Source: JAIBJN01 sp963748205
GTDB lineage: Bacteria > Actinomycetota > Thermoleophilia > Gaiellales > Gaiellaceae
Length of the DNA: 64,000 bases
NCBI GenBank assembly: GCA_963748205.1
Contig: CAVVIB010000023.1
Coordinates: forward strand, 372,001 to 436,000
Direction of reading: 5' to 3'
Part shown: positions 8,818 to 18,033 of the stretch, piece by piece
How the letters are laid out: every line of letters starts with the position of its first letter
Numbering within the stretch: position 1 is the stretch's first letter
Position numbers and translations under genes: made by a program
The notes under the pieces: model-generated
The model's input: only the letters and a program-made list of their open reading frames with translations
Database searches by the model: none
Told to the model about the DNA's origin: nothing

Positions 8818-9636
8818 ATGCCAAGAGCGATCTGGTCAGGGACGATCGCGTTCGGGCTCGTGAGCGTGCCCGTGCGCATGGAGAGCGCGGTCCAGGAGCA
8901 CAAGCTCCACTTCAACTTCGTGCACGAGCCGGACGGCGGCCGCATCGGCTACCAGAAGGTCTGCAAGAAGGAGGACAAGCCCGTCGACGAGGACGAGGTC
9001 GTGAAGGCCTTCGAGATCCGCAAGGGCAAGTGGGTCTACCTCGAGGACGAGGACTTCAAGGACGCCGCGCTCGAGCAGGCGCAGAAGACGATCGAGATCC
9101 AGGCCTTCGTCGAGCAGGAGGAGATCGACCCGATCTTCTTCGAGCGCACCTACTACCTCTCACCGCAGGACGGCGGCGAGAAGGTCTACACGCTCCTCGC
9201 GCGCGTCATGGACAAGTCCGGCCTCGTAGGCGTGGCGACCTTCGTCATGCGCGACCGCCAGCACCTCTGCTGTCTGCGCATCCGCGACGGGGTGATCACG
9301 CTCGAGCGCATGCACTTCGCGGACGAGATCCGGCCCGCGAAAGGCCTGGCCCCCAAGGGCGTGCGGGTGGACCAGCAGGAGCTGAAGATGGCGACCCAGC
9401 TCGTGAACCAGTTCACCGGGCGCTTCCAGCCGGAGAAGTTCAAGGACACGTATCGCGACGCCCTCGTCAAGATCATCAAGGCGAAGGAGAAGGGCGAGAC
9501 CGTGCCGGTCGCCGAGGAGGAGCAGCCCGAGGCGCCCATCGACCTGATGGAGGCGCTCCGCGAGAGCGTGAAGGCGTCGAAGAAGAACCGCGGCGGGTCC
9601 CGCAAGCCGCGGAAGGCGAAGCGCAAGGCCGCGTGA
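8818..9636 (+). CDS. ku: Ku protein, bacterial NHEJ DNA end-binding
   Basis: A 272-residue bacterial Ku homodimer subunit that encircles double-strand ends and recruits LigD. The hallmark N-terminus (PRAIWSGTIAFGLVSVPV) and the core beta-barrel motifs (YQKVC near residue 45, PIFFERTYYL near 107) are present. A basic Lys/Arg-rich tail (after residue 250) is typical of the DNA-binding extension. Length matches the family. LigD is not in this window. The Ku stop overlaps a GTG at 9633, giving a GTGA junction that may start the antiporter gene. ATG 8818 follows AATAACTCCCTGAC with no clear Shine-Dalgarno. Confidence 0.95.
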   Translation: MPRAIWSGTIAFGLVSVPVRMESAVQEHKLHFNFVHEPDGGRIGYQKVCKKEDKPVDEDEVVKAFEIRKGKWVYLEDEDFKDAALEQAQKTIEIQAFVEQEEIDPIFFERTYYLSPQDGGEKVYTLLARVMDKSGLVGVATFVMRDRQHLCCLRIRDGVITLERMHFADEIRPAKGLAPKGVRVDQQELKMATQLVNQFTGRFQPEKFKDTYRDALVKIIKAKEKGETVPVAEEEQPEAPIDLMEALRESVKASKKNRGGSRKPRKAKRKAA

Positions 9637-10997
9637 CGGGGCCGCTCGAGCGCTGACCATCCTCGCCGTAGCAGGCCCGGGCTTCGATCTGGGCGACGCC
9701 TACGCCCTCGCGCTCGCTTTCCTCGGCATCGCGGTCTTCGCCGCGATCGGCGCGCTCTCGACGCAGCACGAGCGGGCGTTCTCGGCGGCCCTCATCTACC
9801 TGGTGCTCGGGCTCGTCGCCGCGGTCGTCATCCGCGCGTTCGAGATCCCGTGGCTCGACCCGGTCGACGACGCCGAGATCGTCATGCGGCTCGCCGAGTT
9901 CGCGGTCGTCGTCGCGCTCTTCTCCACGGGATTGAAGCTCGACCGCGAGCTCTCGTGGCGCTCCTGGGGCTCGGTCCTGCGGCTGCTCGGGATCGTCATG
10001 CCGCTGACGATCGCGGCGATCGCGCTCTTCGGCGTGGGCGTCATGGGGCTTCCGCTCGCGGCGGCCGTCGTGCTCGGCGCCGCCCTCGCCCCGACCGACC
10101 CGGTCCTGGCGGGAGACGTCGGCGTCGGGCCTCCCGGGGAGGAGGACGAGCGCGAGCCGCACTTCGCCGTCACCGCCGAGGCGGGGCTCAACGACGGGCT
10201 CGCGTTCCCCTTCGTCGCGCTCGGGCTCTTCCTCGCGCTCGATGACCGCGGGGAGAGCTGGGTCGTCGAGTGGATCCTGGCGGACGTCGTCTATGCCGTG
10301 CCGGTCGGGCTCGCACTCGGCGGCGTCGGCGGGTACGCGATCGCCGCCGTCGTCCTCTGGCTGCGCGACCGCCGGCTGCTCGGCCACGAGTTCGACGGCT
10401 GGGTCGCCGTCGGCGCGGTGCTCGTGCTCTACGGCGTGACCGAGCTCGTCGGGCGCCTACGGCTTCCTCGCGGCGTTCGCCGGCGGGATCGGCTTCCGCC
10501 GCTACGAGCGGGACCACGAGGCCAACGAGCGGGTCCACCAGGGCGCGGAGGTGGTGGAGAAGTTCTCGGAGCTCGCCGCGATCCTGCTCCTCGGGAGCAT
10601 GGTGACGATCGCCGGCTGGGCGGAGGCCGGCTGGGCCGGCGCCGCTCTCGTGCCGTTCCTGCTGCTCGCCGTCAGGCCCGCGGCCGTCTTCCTCGGCTTC
10701 CTGGGCTCGGGCCTGCCGCTCAGAGAGCGCGCCTTCCTCGGCTGGTTCGGCGTGCGCGGGATCGGCTCCCTCTACTACGTCGCCGTCGCGCTCGTCGCGG
10801 GGTCGCTGGCCGTGGACGACGCGCAGACGATCTTCTGGGCGGTGGCGGCGTGCGTCGTCACCTCGATCGTCGTCCACGGAGTGACCGGCACCCCGGCGGT
10901 CAGCCGGCTGCGCCGCGCCGCGCCTAGGCCCAGCCGAGCTCGGCGAGGCGATCCTCGTCGATCCCGAAGTGGTGTGCGATCTCGTGGACGACCGTGA
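9633..10997 (+). CDS. Cation:proton antiporter, CPA1/NhaP type (frameshifted)
   Basis: Integral membrane Na+(K+)/H+ antiporter of about 450 residues and 11-12 predicted helices. Family motifs are visible: APTDPVLAGD (TDP motif) near 10090 and TAEAGLNDGLAFPF (ND motif) near 10170, both ion-site helices. The frame from 9803 breaks at about 10450; removing one G from TCGGGCGCC restores the helix GAYGFLAAFAGGIGF. The N-terminus is also unsettled: coding sequence is clear from about 9653, yet that frame has no ATG/GTG before 9803. The GTG at 9633 overlapping the Ku stop is an attractive start but needs a compensating frame change near 9650. The C-terminus overlaps the convergent zincin gene by about 70 bases. 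Confidence 0.75.
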
Positions 10998-11259
10998 TGC
11001 CGATCTCCTCCTCGAGCAGCTCGGGATCGTGGCCGAACTCCTCCTCGAGCGGGATCCGGTAGATGGCGATCTTGTCCGGCAGCGCCCCGTCGTAGCCGTC
11101 GATCCCGCGCTCGGTGAGCGGGATGCCGTGGTAGAGGCCGAAGAGGTCGGGATCCTCGTCGTTCTCGTCCTCGACGACGATCTCGACGTTCGCCATGGCG
11201 TCGCGCAGCTTCGGCGGGAGCGAGTCGAGCGCAGCCCGGACGTGGTCCTCGAAGGTCAC
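10924..11259 (-). CDS. Zincin-like metallopeptidase family protein
   Basis: A 111-residue protein of the small zincin-like family (Zincin_1). The catalytic zinc helix is VVHEIAHHFGID near residue 90, an HExxH motif followed by a further His/Asp. These minimal metallopeptidase-like proteins are widespread in Actinobacteria; substrates are unknown and proteolysis is inferred. GTG start at 11259 lies 4 bases after the rhomboid stop, so the two are co-transcribed on the minus strand. Confidence 0.85.
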   Translation of the reverse strand: MTFEDHVRAALDSLPPKLRDAMANVEIVVEDENDEDPDLFGLYHGIPLTERGIDGYDGALPDKIAIYRIPLEEEFGHDPELLEEEIGITVVHEIAHHFGIDEDRLAELGWA

Positions 11260-11263
11260 GCGC

Positions 11264-11956
11264 TCAGTATCTCGACCGCGGGCGCCCCGCGGCGAAGATG
11301 CGGATCGTGAGGATGCCGAAGACGATCCCGCCGATGTGGGCGAAGTAGGCCACGCCGCCGCCCTGCTCCGGGCTCAGGAACGACAGCCCGCCGACCAGGG
11401 CCTGCATGACGAAGTAGATGCCGAGGAAGAGGCCGGCCGGGAGCGGGAAGATGAAGATCGGGAGGATCAGCGTCAGCACGCGGCCGTGCGGGAAGAGGAC
11501 GAAGTAGGCGCCGAGCACCGCGGAGATCGCCCCGCTGGCGCCGAGGTTCGGGATCGCCGCGTCGACTGGGCTGCCGAAGCCGAGGGTCACCGCCGACTGC
11601 GTCGCCATCGCGAACACGCCTCCGAGGAGATAGAAGGCGATGAAACGCGGCCGCCCGAGCGTGTCCTCGACGTTGTTCCCGAAGATCCAGAGGAAGAGCA
11701 TGTTCCCGAACAGGTGGAGCCAGTCCGCGTGCAGGAACATGGACGTGAAGAGGGTGACGAGCGGGCCCTCGCCGGCGGTCGGGCACGAGTCCTCCACCTC
11801 GCACGGCCTGAACGCGAGGTCGTTGAGGGAGGAGAGGAAGCTCTCGCCGCTGCCGGCTCCCTGGTAGAGGACGAAGACGAGGACGTTCGCGGCGATCAGC
11901 GCCACGGTGACGACCGGGAAGCGCCGCGTCGGGAGGTTGTCCCGGAGCGGGAGCAC
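11264..11956 (-). CDS. Rhomboid family intramembrane serine protease
   Basis: A 230-residue six-helix rhomboid protease cleaving membrane-embedded substrates. Catalytic Ser141 lies in GASGA and His207 in YFAHIGG; HLFGNM near residue 81 is the conserved HxxxN region. A Cys-containing loop (CEVEDSC, residues 52-58) between helices 1 and 2 may form a disulphide. It is followed 4 bases later by the zincin gene and preceded by argF with only 12 bases between, so all three can be one minus-strand unit. Substrate unknown. Confidence 0.9.
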   Translation of the reverse strand: MLPLRDNLPTRRFPVVTVALIAANVLVFVLYQGAGSGESFLSSLNDLAFRPCEVEDSCPTAGEGPLVTLFTSMFLHADWLHLFGNMLFLWIFGNNVEDTLGRPRFIAFYLLGGVFAMATQSAVTLGFGSPVDAAIPNLGASGAISAVLGAYFVLFPHGRVLTLILPIFIFPLPAGLFLGIYFVMQALVGGLSFLSPEQGGGVAYFAHIGGIVFGILTIRIFAAGRPRSRY

Positions 11957-11968
11957 GCTGTCGCGCGC

Positions 11969-12907
11969 CTACTTGATGACGAGCGCCATCAGGGCCTTCT
12001 GGGCGTGCAGGCGGTTCTCCGCCTGGTCCCAGACGGCTGAGCTCGGCCCGTACAGGACGTCCTCGGTGATCTCCTCGCCGTAGTGGGCGGGGAGGCAGTG
12101 AAGGACGATCGCGCGCTCGCTTCCGAGGGCGACCGTGCTCGCGTCGATGCCGAATCCCTCCAGATCGGCCAGCTGCTGTTCGCGCTCGGCCTCCTGGCCC
12201 ATGCTCGTCCAGACGTCCGTGTAGAGCACGTCGGCGCCGGTGGCCGCCGCGCGCGGGTCGTTCGTGAGCTCGACCGAGGTGCCCCCGACGTTGGCCGCCG
12301 TGCGCGCCCAGCCGACGACCTCCTCCGACGGCTCGTAGCCCGGCGGGGTCGCGGCGACGAAGTCCATCCCGAGCTTGGCGCAGGCGACCATGAGCGAATG
12401 GCAGACGTTGTTCCCGTCGCCGAGGTACGCAACGCGGACGCCCTCGAACCCGCCCAGCCGCTCGCGGATGGTCATGACGTCGGCGAGCGCCTGGCAGGGG
12501 TGGAACTCGTCGGTGAGGCCGTTGATGACGGGGATCCCGGCGTGCTCCGCGAGCTCGTCGACGTCGGCCTGCTTGAACGTGCGGATCATGATCCCGTCGA
12601 GGTAGCGGGAGAGGACGACGGCGGTGTCCTTGATCGTCTCGCCGCGGCCCAGCTGGAGGTCGCCGGCGGCGAGGTAGAGGCCGATTCCGCCGAGCTGGGC
12701 GATGCCGACCTCGAAGCTGACCCGCGTGCGCGTGGACGGCTTCTGGAAGATCATCCCGAGCGTGCGGCCCTCGAGGATGCGGTGCGGGACGCGCTCCCGC
12801 TGGCGGGCCTTGAGCCTGTCTGCGTGGTCGAGGACGAGCACGAGCTCCTCCGGCGCCCAGTCGTTGACGCGGAGGAAGTCGCGGCCCTTGAAGTGCGCCG
12901 GAATCAC
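11969..12907 (-). CDS. argF: Ornithine carbamoyltransferase
   Basis: Carbamoyl phosphate:ornithine carbamoyltransferase, 312 residues, cytosolic trimer. The three signature sites are present: KPSTRTRVSFE (carbamoyl-phosphate site), HPCQALAD and HCLPAH (ornithine side). GTG 12907 is chosen over ATG 12925 because TAGGAT sits exactly 7 nt upstream of the GTG, the leaderless pattern of this genome, and the length then matches the family. It lies next to carbamate kinase and a COG2403 GTPase, so catabolic citrulline phosphorolysis or a related carbamoyl exchange is possible beside arginine synthesis; no other arg biosynthesis gene is nearby. Confidence 0.88.
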   Translation of the reverse strand: MIPAHFKGRDFLRVNDWAPEELVLVLDHADRLKARQRERVPHRILEGRTLGMIFQKPSTRTRVSFEVGIAQLGGIGLYLAAGDLQLGRGETIKDTAVVLSRYLDGIMIRTFKQADVDELAEHAGIPVINGLTDEFHPCQALADVMTIRERLGGFEGVRVAYLGDGNNVCHSLMVACAKLGMDFVAATPPGYEPSEEVVGWARTAANVGGTSVELTNDPRAAATGADVLYTDVWTSMGQEAEREQQLADLEGFGIDASTVALGSERAIVLHCLPAHYGEEITEDVLYGPSSAVWDQAENRLHAQKALMALVIK

Positions 12908-12914
12908 GGGCGCA

Positions 12915-12972
12915 ATCCTACGCATCTCCTCGGCGGCGGTCGCGCGCCTGGGTCCAGCAAGGGCTGTATCGT
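12915..12972. promoter_or_regulatory. Divergent leaderless promoters, argF and hydrolase
   Basis: Minus strand: TAGGAT (12920-12915), 7 nt before GTG 12907. Plus strand: TATCGT (12967-12972), 6 nt before GTG 12979. Neither start has a Shine-Dalgarno sequence. Confidence 0.55.
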
Positions 12973-12978
12973 CCGCGC

Positions 12979-13785
12979 GTGATCCCGACGCCGAGGCGCG
13001 CCGCGGAAGGCATGGCGTCGAGCGCCGACGGGACACGGATCGCCTGGTACCGGTACGGCCGTGGCGGGCCGGCCATCCTGTTCGTCCCGACGTGGAACAT
13101 CGTCGACGCGCGCGTCGTCGGGCACCAGGTAGCGGCTCTCGAGGAGCAGGCCACGGTCGTCACCTACGACCCGAGAGGGGCCGGCGCCAGCGAACGGCCG
13201 GAGCGGGGCTACGACTTCCCCCTCCATGCGGCCGATGCCCTCGCGGTTCTCGAGGCCGCGGGGATCGGGGACGCGGCGCTCGTAACGGCGTCGCGAGGGA
13301 TCAACGCGGCCCTGCTCCTGGCGGCGGACGATCCGGAGCGGTTCGACCGCCTGGCCGTGATCGCGCCGTACATGCAGCTCGAGGCCGAGCCGGCGCCTCC
13401 CGATACCGAGTGGCTCGAGTCCCTGCGGACGGACTGGCGCGGGTTCATCGTGCCGTTCATGCACGAGGTCTTCACGGAGCCGGACTCGGTCGAGGTCACC
13501 GACGAGATGATCGCGATCGGCCTCGAGTCGACGCCGGACGTTGTCGTGGCACAGGAGCTCGAGCTCGACTGGCGACGGCCGGCGCTCCTGCTCGGGGCGG
13601 TCGCCTGCCCGACGCTCGTCATCCACGGCGCGGACGACGCCCCCGTGCCCGCCTCGCACGCCGCGGACATCGTGGCCGCGATGCCGAACGCCCGGTTGGA
13701 GCTGATCCCGGCCGGTGGGCACCGGCCCGACATCCGCACCCCGGAGCTCGTCAACCCGCTGCTGGTCGACTTCCTCCTCGGCTAG
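12979..13785 (+). CDS. Alpha/beta hydrolase
   Basis: A 268-residue alpha/beta-hydrolase fold protein. An oxyanion segment follows strand 3 (ILFVPTWN), then YDPRGAGASE, the nucleophile elbow TASRG with Ser near residue 107 (usual first Gly replaced by Thr), acid Asp in HGADDAPVP near 217 and His in GGHRPD near 243. The sequence resembles hydrolases found fused to or near adenylate-cyclase-like regulators in Actinobacteria, but no cyclase is here. It is divergent from argF and convergent with carbamate kinase (4-base overlap of the stops). Substrate unknown. Confidence 0.8.
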   Translation: MIPTPRRAAEGMASSADGTRIAWYRYGRGGPAILFVPTWNIVDARVVGHQVAALEEQATVVTYDPRGAGASERPERGYDFPLHAADALAVLEAAGIGDAALVTASRGINAALLLAADDPERFDRLAVIAPYMQLEAEPAPPDTEWLESLRTDWRGFIVPFMHEVFTEPDSVEVTDEMIAIGLESTPDVVVAQELELDWRRPALLLGAVACPTLVIHGADDAPVPASHAADIVAAMPNARLELIPAGGHRPDIRTPELVNPLLVDFLLG

Positions 13786-14696
13786 GTGCCCGGCAGCTTG
13801 CGGACGCGCGTTCCGGGCTCGCCGTTGCGAACCGCCTCGGCGCTCGTGATCAGGGCCTCGCCGCCGGTCTGGCTCACGAACGCGAACGCGGCCTCGACCT
13901 TCGGTCGCATGCTTCCGGCCGGCAGCGTCTCGACGAGGTCCGCGTCTCTTTCCGGGCTCAGCTCGGCGATCGGGTCGCCGGGCTCTTCGCCCTGCCCGAA
14001 CTCGCGGTAGACGCCGGGCACCTGCGTGAGGATCACGAGCCGCTCGGCGCCGAGGCCGACGGCGAGGAGGGCGGAGGCGTGGTCCTTGTCGATGACGGCG
14101 TCGATCCCGTCGAAGCCCTTGTCGCGGCGCACCACGGGGATGCCGCCGCCCCCGACCGCGACGGCGAGCTGGCCGGCGTTCAGCAGCGTGCGCACGGCTT
14201 CCAGCTCGACGACCTCGAGCGGGCGCGGGGAGGGGACGACCCGCCGCCAGCCGCGGCCCGCGTCCTCGCGGAGCGTCCAGCCGCGGTCGCGCTGCAGCTC
14301 CTCCGCGCGCGGGCGGTGGTAGTAGGGGCCGATCGGCTTCGTGGGATTGTCGAACGCGGGGTCGCCCGGGTCGACGACGACGTGGGTGGCGACGACGACG
14401 ACCGGCCGCCCCGTCGCGGGCGCGAGCTCGGCCGCGGCCAGCGTGCCGATCTCCGCCTGCGTCTGCGCGACCGCGACCCAGAGCGGCAGCGGCGGCGCCT
14501 CGGCGGCCGCGAGCTCCTGGCGCAGGAGCTCGTTCCCGACCTGCGGGCCGTTTCCGTGCGTGACGACGAGCTCGCCCTCGAGCAGCGGCGCGACCGCCGC
14601 GAACGTCGTGGCGAGGTTCGCCCGGTGCTCGGCCGCGGTCCCGCGCTGCCCGGGCCCGAGCAGCGCGTTGCCGCCGAGGGCGAGAACCGTCAGCAC
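13782..14696 (-). CDS. arcC: Carbamate kinase
   Basis: A 304-residue amino-acid-kinase fold enzyme making ATP and carbamate from carbamoyl phosphate and ADP (reversible). Motifs: ALGGNALL at residues 6-13, THGNGPQVGNE near 46, VGGGGIPV near 195 and DKDHASALL near 216. Length and order match the family. It lies close to ornithine carbamoyltransferase and upstream (in minus direction) is the COG2403 gene, which points to fermentative use of carbamoyl phosphate. No arginine deiminase gene is seen in the window, so the source of carbamoyl phosphate is open. Confidence 0.92.
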   Translation of the reverse strand: MLTVLALGGNALLGPGQRGTAAEHRANLATTFAAVAPLLEGELVVTHGNGPQVGNELLRQELAAAEAPPLPLWVAVAQTQAEIGTLAAAELAPATGRPVVVVATHVVVDPGDPAFDNPTKPIGPYYHRPRAEELQRDRGWTLREDAGRGWRRVVPSPRPLEVVELEAVRTLLNAGQLAVAVGGGGIPVVRRDKGFDGIDAVIDKDHASALLAVGLGAERLVILTQVPGVYREFGQGEEPGDPIAELSPERDADLVETLPAGSMRPKVEAAFAFVSQTGGEALITSAEAVRNGEPGTRVRKLPGT

Positions 14697-14783
14697 CCGA
14701 GCTTCACCTGCTGTTGAGCGCGCACAAGCACGAGGCCGCCGATTTCGCGGCCGGACGGGGCCGTTCCTCTTTGCGCGGGCGGG

Positions 14784-16125
14784 TCAGGCGAGCGCGGTGC
14801 TCGGCTCGATGATGCCGCGGGACTCGAGGATGGACGTGAGCGTCGGCTCGCCGAGCTCCTGGAGCCGGTAGGTCACGCGCAGGGCCGGCTTGTCGATCTC
14901 GATCACGCGGCGGAGGTCGATCGGCGTCCCGATGAGGACGAGATCGGCGTCCGAGCCCGAGATCGTCTCCCGCAGCTCCTCCATCTGCTTGCGCCCGTAG
15001 CCCATCGCGGGCAGCAGCTCGTGGACGTGCGGGTACGCCTCGAACGTCTTCTGGATCGAGCCGACCGCGGTGGGCCGCGGGTCGACGAGCGCTGCCGCGC
15101 CGTGCTGCTTGGCGGCGAGGACGGCGGCGCCGTAGGTCATCTCGCCGTGCGTGAGCGTAGGGCCGTCCTCGACCGCGAGCACCCGCTTGCCGCGGATCTC
15201 GTCGGTGCGTCCGTCCTCGACGTGGAACGGCGAGGCCGCGAGCACGACTTCGGCGCCCGGGTTGAGCCGGTGAATGGAGTCGAGCACGGCCTCGACGCCC
15301 GTCCGGCGGGGCCGTGTCCGTCTTGTTCACGACGCAGACGTCGGCCATGCGGAGGTTGGTTTCGCCCGGGTGGTAGCGCAGCTCATGTCCGGGGCGGTGC
15401 GGGTCGCAGACGACGATGTGCAGGTCGGGCTTGATGAACGGCGTGTCGTTGTTGCCGCCGTCCCAGACGATCACGTCGGCTTCCTGCTCGGCGCGCGAGA
15501 GAATGGCCGCGTAGTCGATGCCCGCGAAGACGAGGTTGCCCTCGGCGAGGTGCGGCTCGTACTCCTCGCGCTCCTCGATCGTGCAGTCGGCCGCGTCCAG
15601 GTCCTCGTAGCGCTCGAAGCGCTGCACGGCCTGTTGCGTCAGGTCGCCGTACGGCATCGGGTGGCGGAGGACGGCCACGCGCTTGCCCGCCTCGTGCAGC
15701 AGTCCCGCGACGTAGCGCGTCGTCTGGCTCTTGCCCGACCCGGTGCGCACCGCGCAGATGGCCACGACGGGCTTGTCCGAGGGGATCATCGTCGCGCGCG
15801 GGCCGAGCAGCTCGTAGTCGGCGCCGGCGGCCATGGCCAGGGAGCCGACGTGCATGACGTGCTCGTGCGTGACGTCGGAGTAGGCGAAGACGACCGTGTC
15901 GACGTTCTCGCGCCGGATCAGGTCCGCGAGCTCGTCTTCGGGGTGGATCGGGATCCCTTCCGGGTAGCGCTCGCCGGCAAGGGCGGCCGGGTAGACGCGG
16001 CCCTCGATATCGGGGATCTGCGTGGCCGTGAACGCGACGACCTCGACGTCGTCGCGCCCCCGGTACACGACGTTGAAGTTGTGGAAGTCGCGGCCGGCTG
16101 CGCCGGCGATGACGACCCGCCTCAT
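14784..16125 (-). CDS. COG2403 GTPase / cyclic 2,3-diphosphoglycerate synthetase-like (frameshift)
   Basis: P-loop protein of about 446 residues in the COG2403 family, named after archaeal cyclic 2,3-diphosphoglycerate synthetase, but in bacteria of unproven function. The N-terminal Rossmann-like part (RRVVIAGAAGRDFHNFN) is followed by a Walker A (RTGSGKSQTTR) near residue 128, a WDGGNNDTPF motif and NKTD. The frame breaks near 15300; removal of one G in the coding strand (GACGGGCGTC) rejoins the C-terminal third. The start ATG 16125 follows AGGAGG at good spacing and overlaps the peptidase stop (ATGA). Linkage with carbamate kinase and a carbamoyltransferase suggests a role in carbamoyl-phosphate or ureide metabolism, an inference from context. 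Confidence 0.75.
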
Positions 16126-17612
16126 GCGGATACCTCCTCGCGGATTCGCTCGGTCACGGCCCCCAGCTCGAGGCGCTGCCCCGCCACCTGGTCCAGCAAC
16201 TCGGCCGCCGTCAGCCGCTGGCCCTCGCTCCAGAGCTCCTTCAGCAGGGAGCCCGCCTCCGGTCGCGTGAACCACGCGCGTCCGAACTCCTCGCGCAGGT
16301 ACGACCGCAGCTGCGCGTGGAGCGCCCAGGCGCGCAGGTAGCACGACGCGTAGAACCCTCCGTCCACGTCGGCGAGAAAGTCCGCCGGCGAGGGCTCGAT
16401 CTTCGTCGCCTCGCGCAGCCACTCGACGTAGCGCGCGGGCATCTCCTCGAGCTCGACGTCCCCGTGGAGCTCCAGCTCGTACAGGAGCTTCGCCGAGTAG
16501 CGGCGCACGAAGTAGAGGAGCCCGACCGCCGCCTCGCGCGCGAACTCGTCCAGGCCTGCGAAGTCGAGGCGCCGCGAGAGCCAGGCGGTGTCGTTGACGA
16601 GGTGCTCGAGCAGCATCGCCCAGCCCTCGGTGACCGAGTTGTCGCCGAGGCGCCGGAACTCGACCGGGAGGTCCGGCGAGACGTGCGCGAAATGCTCGGT
16701 GTGCCCGGCCTCGTGGAAGAACGCGTGCCAGTCGTCCGGCCCGCCGATCGGCTTGATCACGAGCATGACCCGGTCGGGAACCTCGATCGGCGCGCAGAAC
16801 GCGCGCGGGCTCTTCTTGGGGCGCGGCTCGAGATCGAGGTGGACGTTCTGCTGCGAGCGCAGGTCGATGCCGAGCCCGTCGAGCGTCCACTCGAGCGCGG
16901 GCACCATGCGGTTTCCCGGAAAGCCTTCGTCCCACTCGCTCGCGCGGAAGACGCGAGGGACGTCGAAGCGCTGCGCCTCCTCGAGCGAGACGCCGGCGCG
17001 GCGGCGCAGGAGCGGGTCGAACGAGGCCACGTAGAGGTCCTCTGTCTCCGCGAGGAACGTCCGGCACTGCTCGGCCAGCTCCTCGAGCGGGAAGCCGAAG
17101 CGGTCGTAGAGCTCCCGGTAGCTCGGCGCGCCGAGGCTGCGCGTTCCTTCGCGCCGCTTCTCGTCGTACGCGATCCAGCGCGGGGTCAGCTTCTCCCGCG
17201 TCAGCTCGACGCGCGCGGCGTCGAGCTGCTCGCGCTTGCCCCGGTCGGGCTCGTTGGCGATCGCGGGGCGGAGCATCCGGTACGGGACTTCCTCGCCGTC
17301 CACCTTCGCGGTCAGCGACGCCTCCAGGCCGGCGATCTCCTCCGCCTCGGCGCGGGTCAGGTTACCGAGGTAGCCCTCGCAGGCGAAGCGCCAGAGCTCG
17401 GTCTCGCCGTGGCCTCCCTCCGCGGCCGCCTCGGCCAGCCGGGCCGCGGCGTCGAGCGTCGTCAGGTCGGAGAACCGCTCGTAGATCGGCTCGAGCTCGA
17501 AGGCCTCTTTCAGGCCTGCGTAGTGGAGGTAGTGCTCCTCGTCGAGCGCGGCGATGAACCGGTCCGCCTCGTCGCGGTATGCCTCGAGGCTTCTCGCCGG
17601 GGCGGTGGCCAT
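16122..17612 (-). CDS. M3-like oligopeptidase (HEAGH zinc metallopeptidase)
   Basis: A 496-residue, mostly helical cytosolic metallopeptidase of the M3 (oligoendopeptidase F/thimet) clan. The zinc helix FFHEAGHTEHFAH places HEAGH at residues 300-304, with the third ligand Glu in VTEGWAMLLEHL about 27 residues later; the C-terminal Tyr-rich region (GGFYASCYLRAW) matches the substrate lobe. It is shorter than typical oligoendopeptidase F (about 600 residues). ATG 17612 is chosen for its TATCCT box 9 nt upstream. Its stop overlaps the COG2403 ATG, so the two are co-transcribed. Confidence 0.8.
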   Translation of the reverse strand: MATAPARSLEAYRDEADRFIAALDEEHYLHYAGLKEAFELEPIYERFSDLTTLDAAARLAEAAAEGGHGETELWRFACEGYLGNLTRAEAEEIAGLEASLTAKVDGEEVPYRMLRPAIANEPDRGKREQLDAARVELTREKLTPRWIAYDEKRREGTRSLGAPSYRELYDRFGFPLEELAEQCRTFLAETEDLYVASFDPLLRRRAGVSLEEAQRFDVPRVFRASEWDEGFPGNRMVPALEWTLDGLGIDLRSQQNVHLDLEPRPKKSPRAFCAPIEVPDRVMLVIKPIGGPDDWHAFFHEAGHTEHFAHVSPDLPVEFRRLGDNSVTEGWAMLLEHLVNDTAWLSRRLDFAGLDEFAREAAVGLLYFVRRYSAKLLYELELHGDVELEEMPARYVEWLREATKIEPSPADFLADVDGGFYASCYLRAWALHAQLRSYLREEFGRAWFTRPEAGSLLKELWSEGQRLTAAELLDQVAGQRLELGAVTERIREEVSA

Positions 17613-17620
17613 GGGTCGCG

Positions 17621-17627
17621 TAGGATA
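17621..17627. promoter_or_regulatory. Overlapping divergent -10 boxes, M3 peptidase and YjbQ
   Basis: The heptamer TAGGATA reads TAGGAT on plus (8 nt before GTG 17635) and TATCCT on minus (9 nt before ATG 17612). Only 22 bases separate the two start codons, so both transcripts must be leaderless or nearly so and the two promoters cannot be occupied together. Confidence 0.5.
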
Positions 17628-17634
17628 CCCGCCC

Positions 17635-18033
17635 GTGCGGGAGATCCAGGTGACGACTGAGCGCAAGACGCAGCTTCTGGACATCACTTCGGGAGTCCGC
17701 GAGGCGCTCGGGTCGGAGGCCCAGGGGAGCGCTGCGCTCGTCTACGTCCCGCACACGACCGCGGGCGTCGTCATCAACGAGAAGATCGACCCCGACCTGC
17801 TCGACGACTTCGAGATGGCGCTCCAGGGCATCGTCGACGACGGCTGGTCGTGGAAGCACGTGGACGCGGACGGGCCGAACGCCCCGTCCCACGTGCGCGC
17901 GTCCATGGTCGGCCCGCAGGTGCTCGTGCCGCTCAAGGACGGCGAGCTCGCCCTCGGCACGTACCAGGGCATCTTCTTCTGCGAGTTCGACGGGCCGCGC
18001 ACGCGCAAGGTCCTCGTCACCAGCCTCGTTTAG
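17635..18033 (+). CDS. YjbQ family protein (UPF0047)
   Basis: A 132-residue YjbQ/UPF0047 protein; homologues are reported to have thiamine-phosphate-synthase-like activity but the physiological role is unclear. Family motifs: VPHTTAGVVINE near residue 40 with the conserved His, a second His region (APSHVRASMVGP), and GTYQGIFFCEFDGPR near 105. GTG 17635 is set by the TAGGAT box 8 nt upstream and gives the normal length. Its TAG stop overlaps the left end of the palindromic element. Confidence 0.9.
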   Translation: MREIQVTTERKTQLLDITSGVREALGSEAQGSAALVYVPHTTAGVVINEKIDPDLLDDFEMALQGIVDDGWSWKHVDADGPNAPSHVRASMVGPQVLVPLKDGELALGTYQGIFFCEFDGPRTRKVLVTSLV

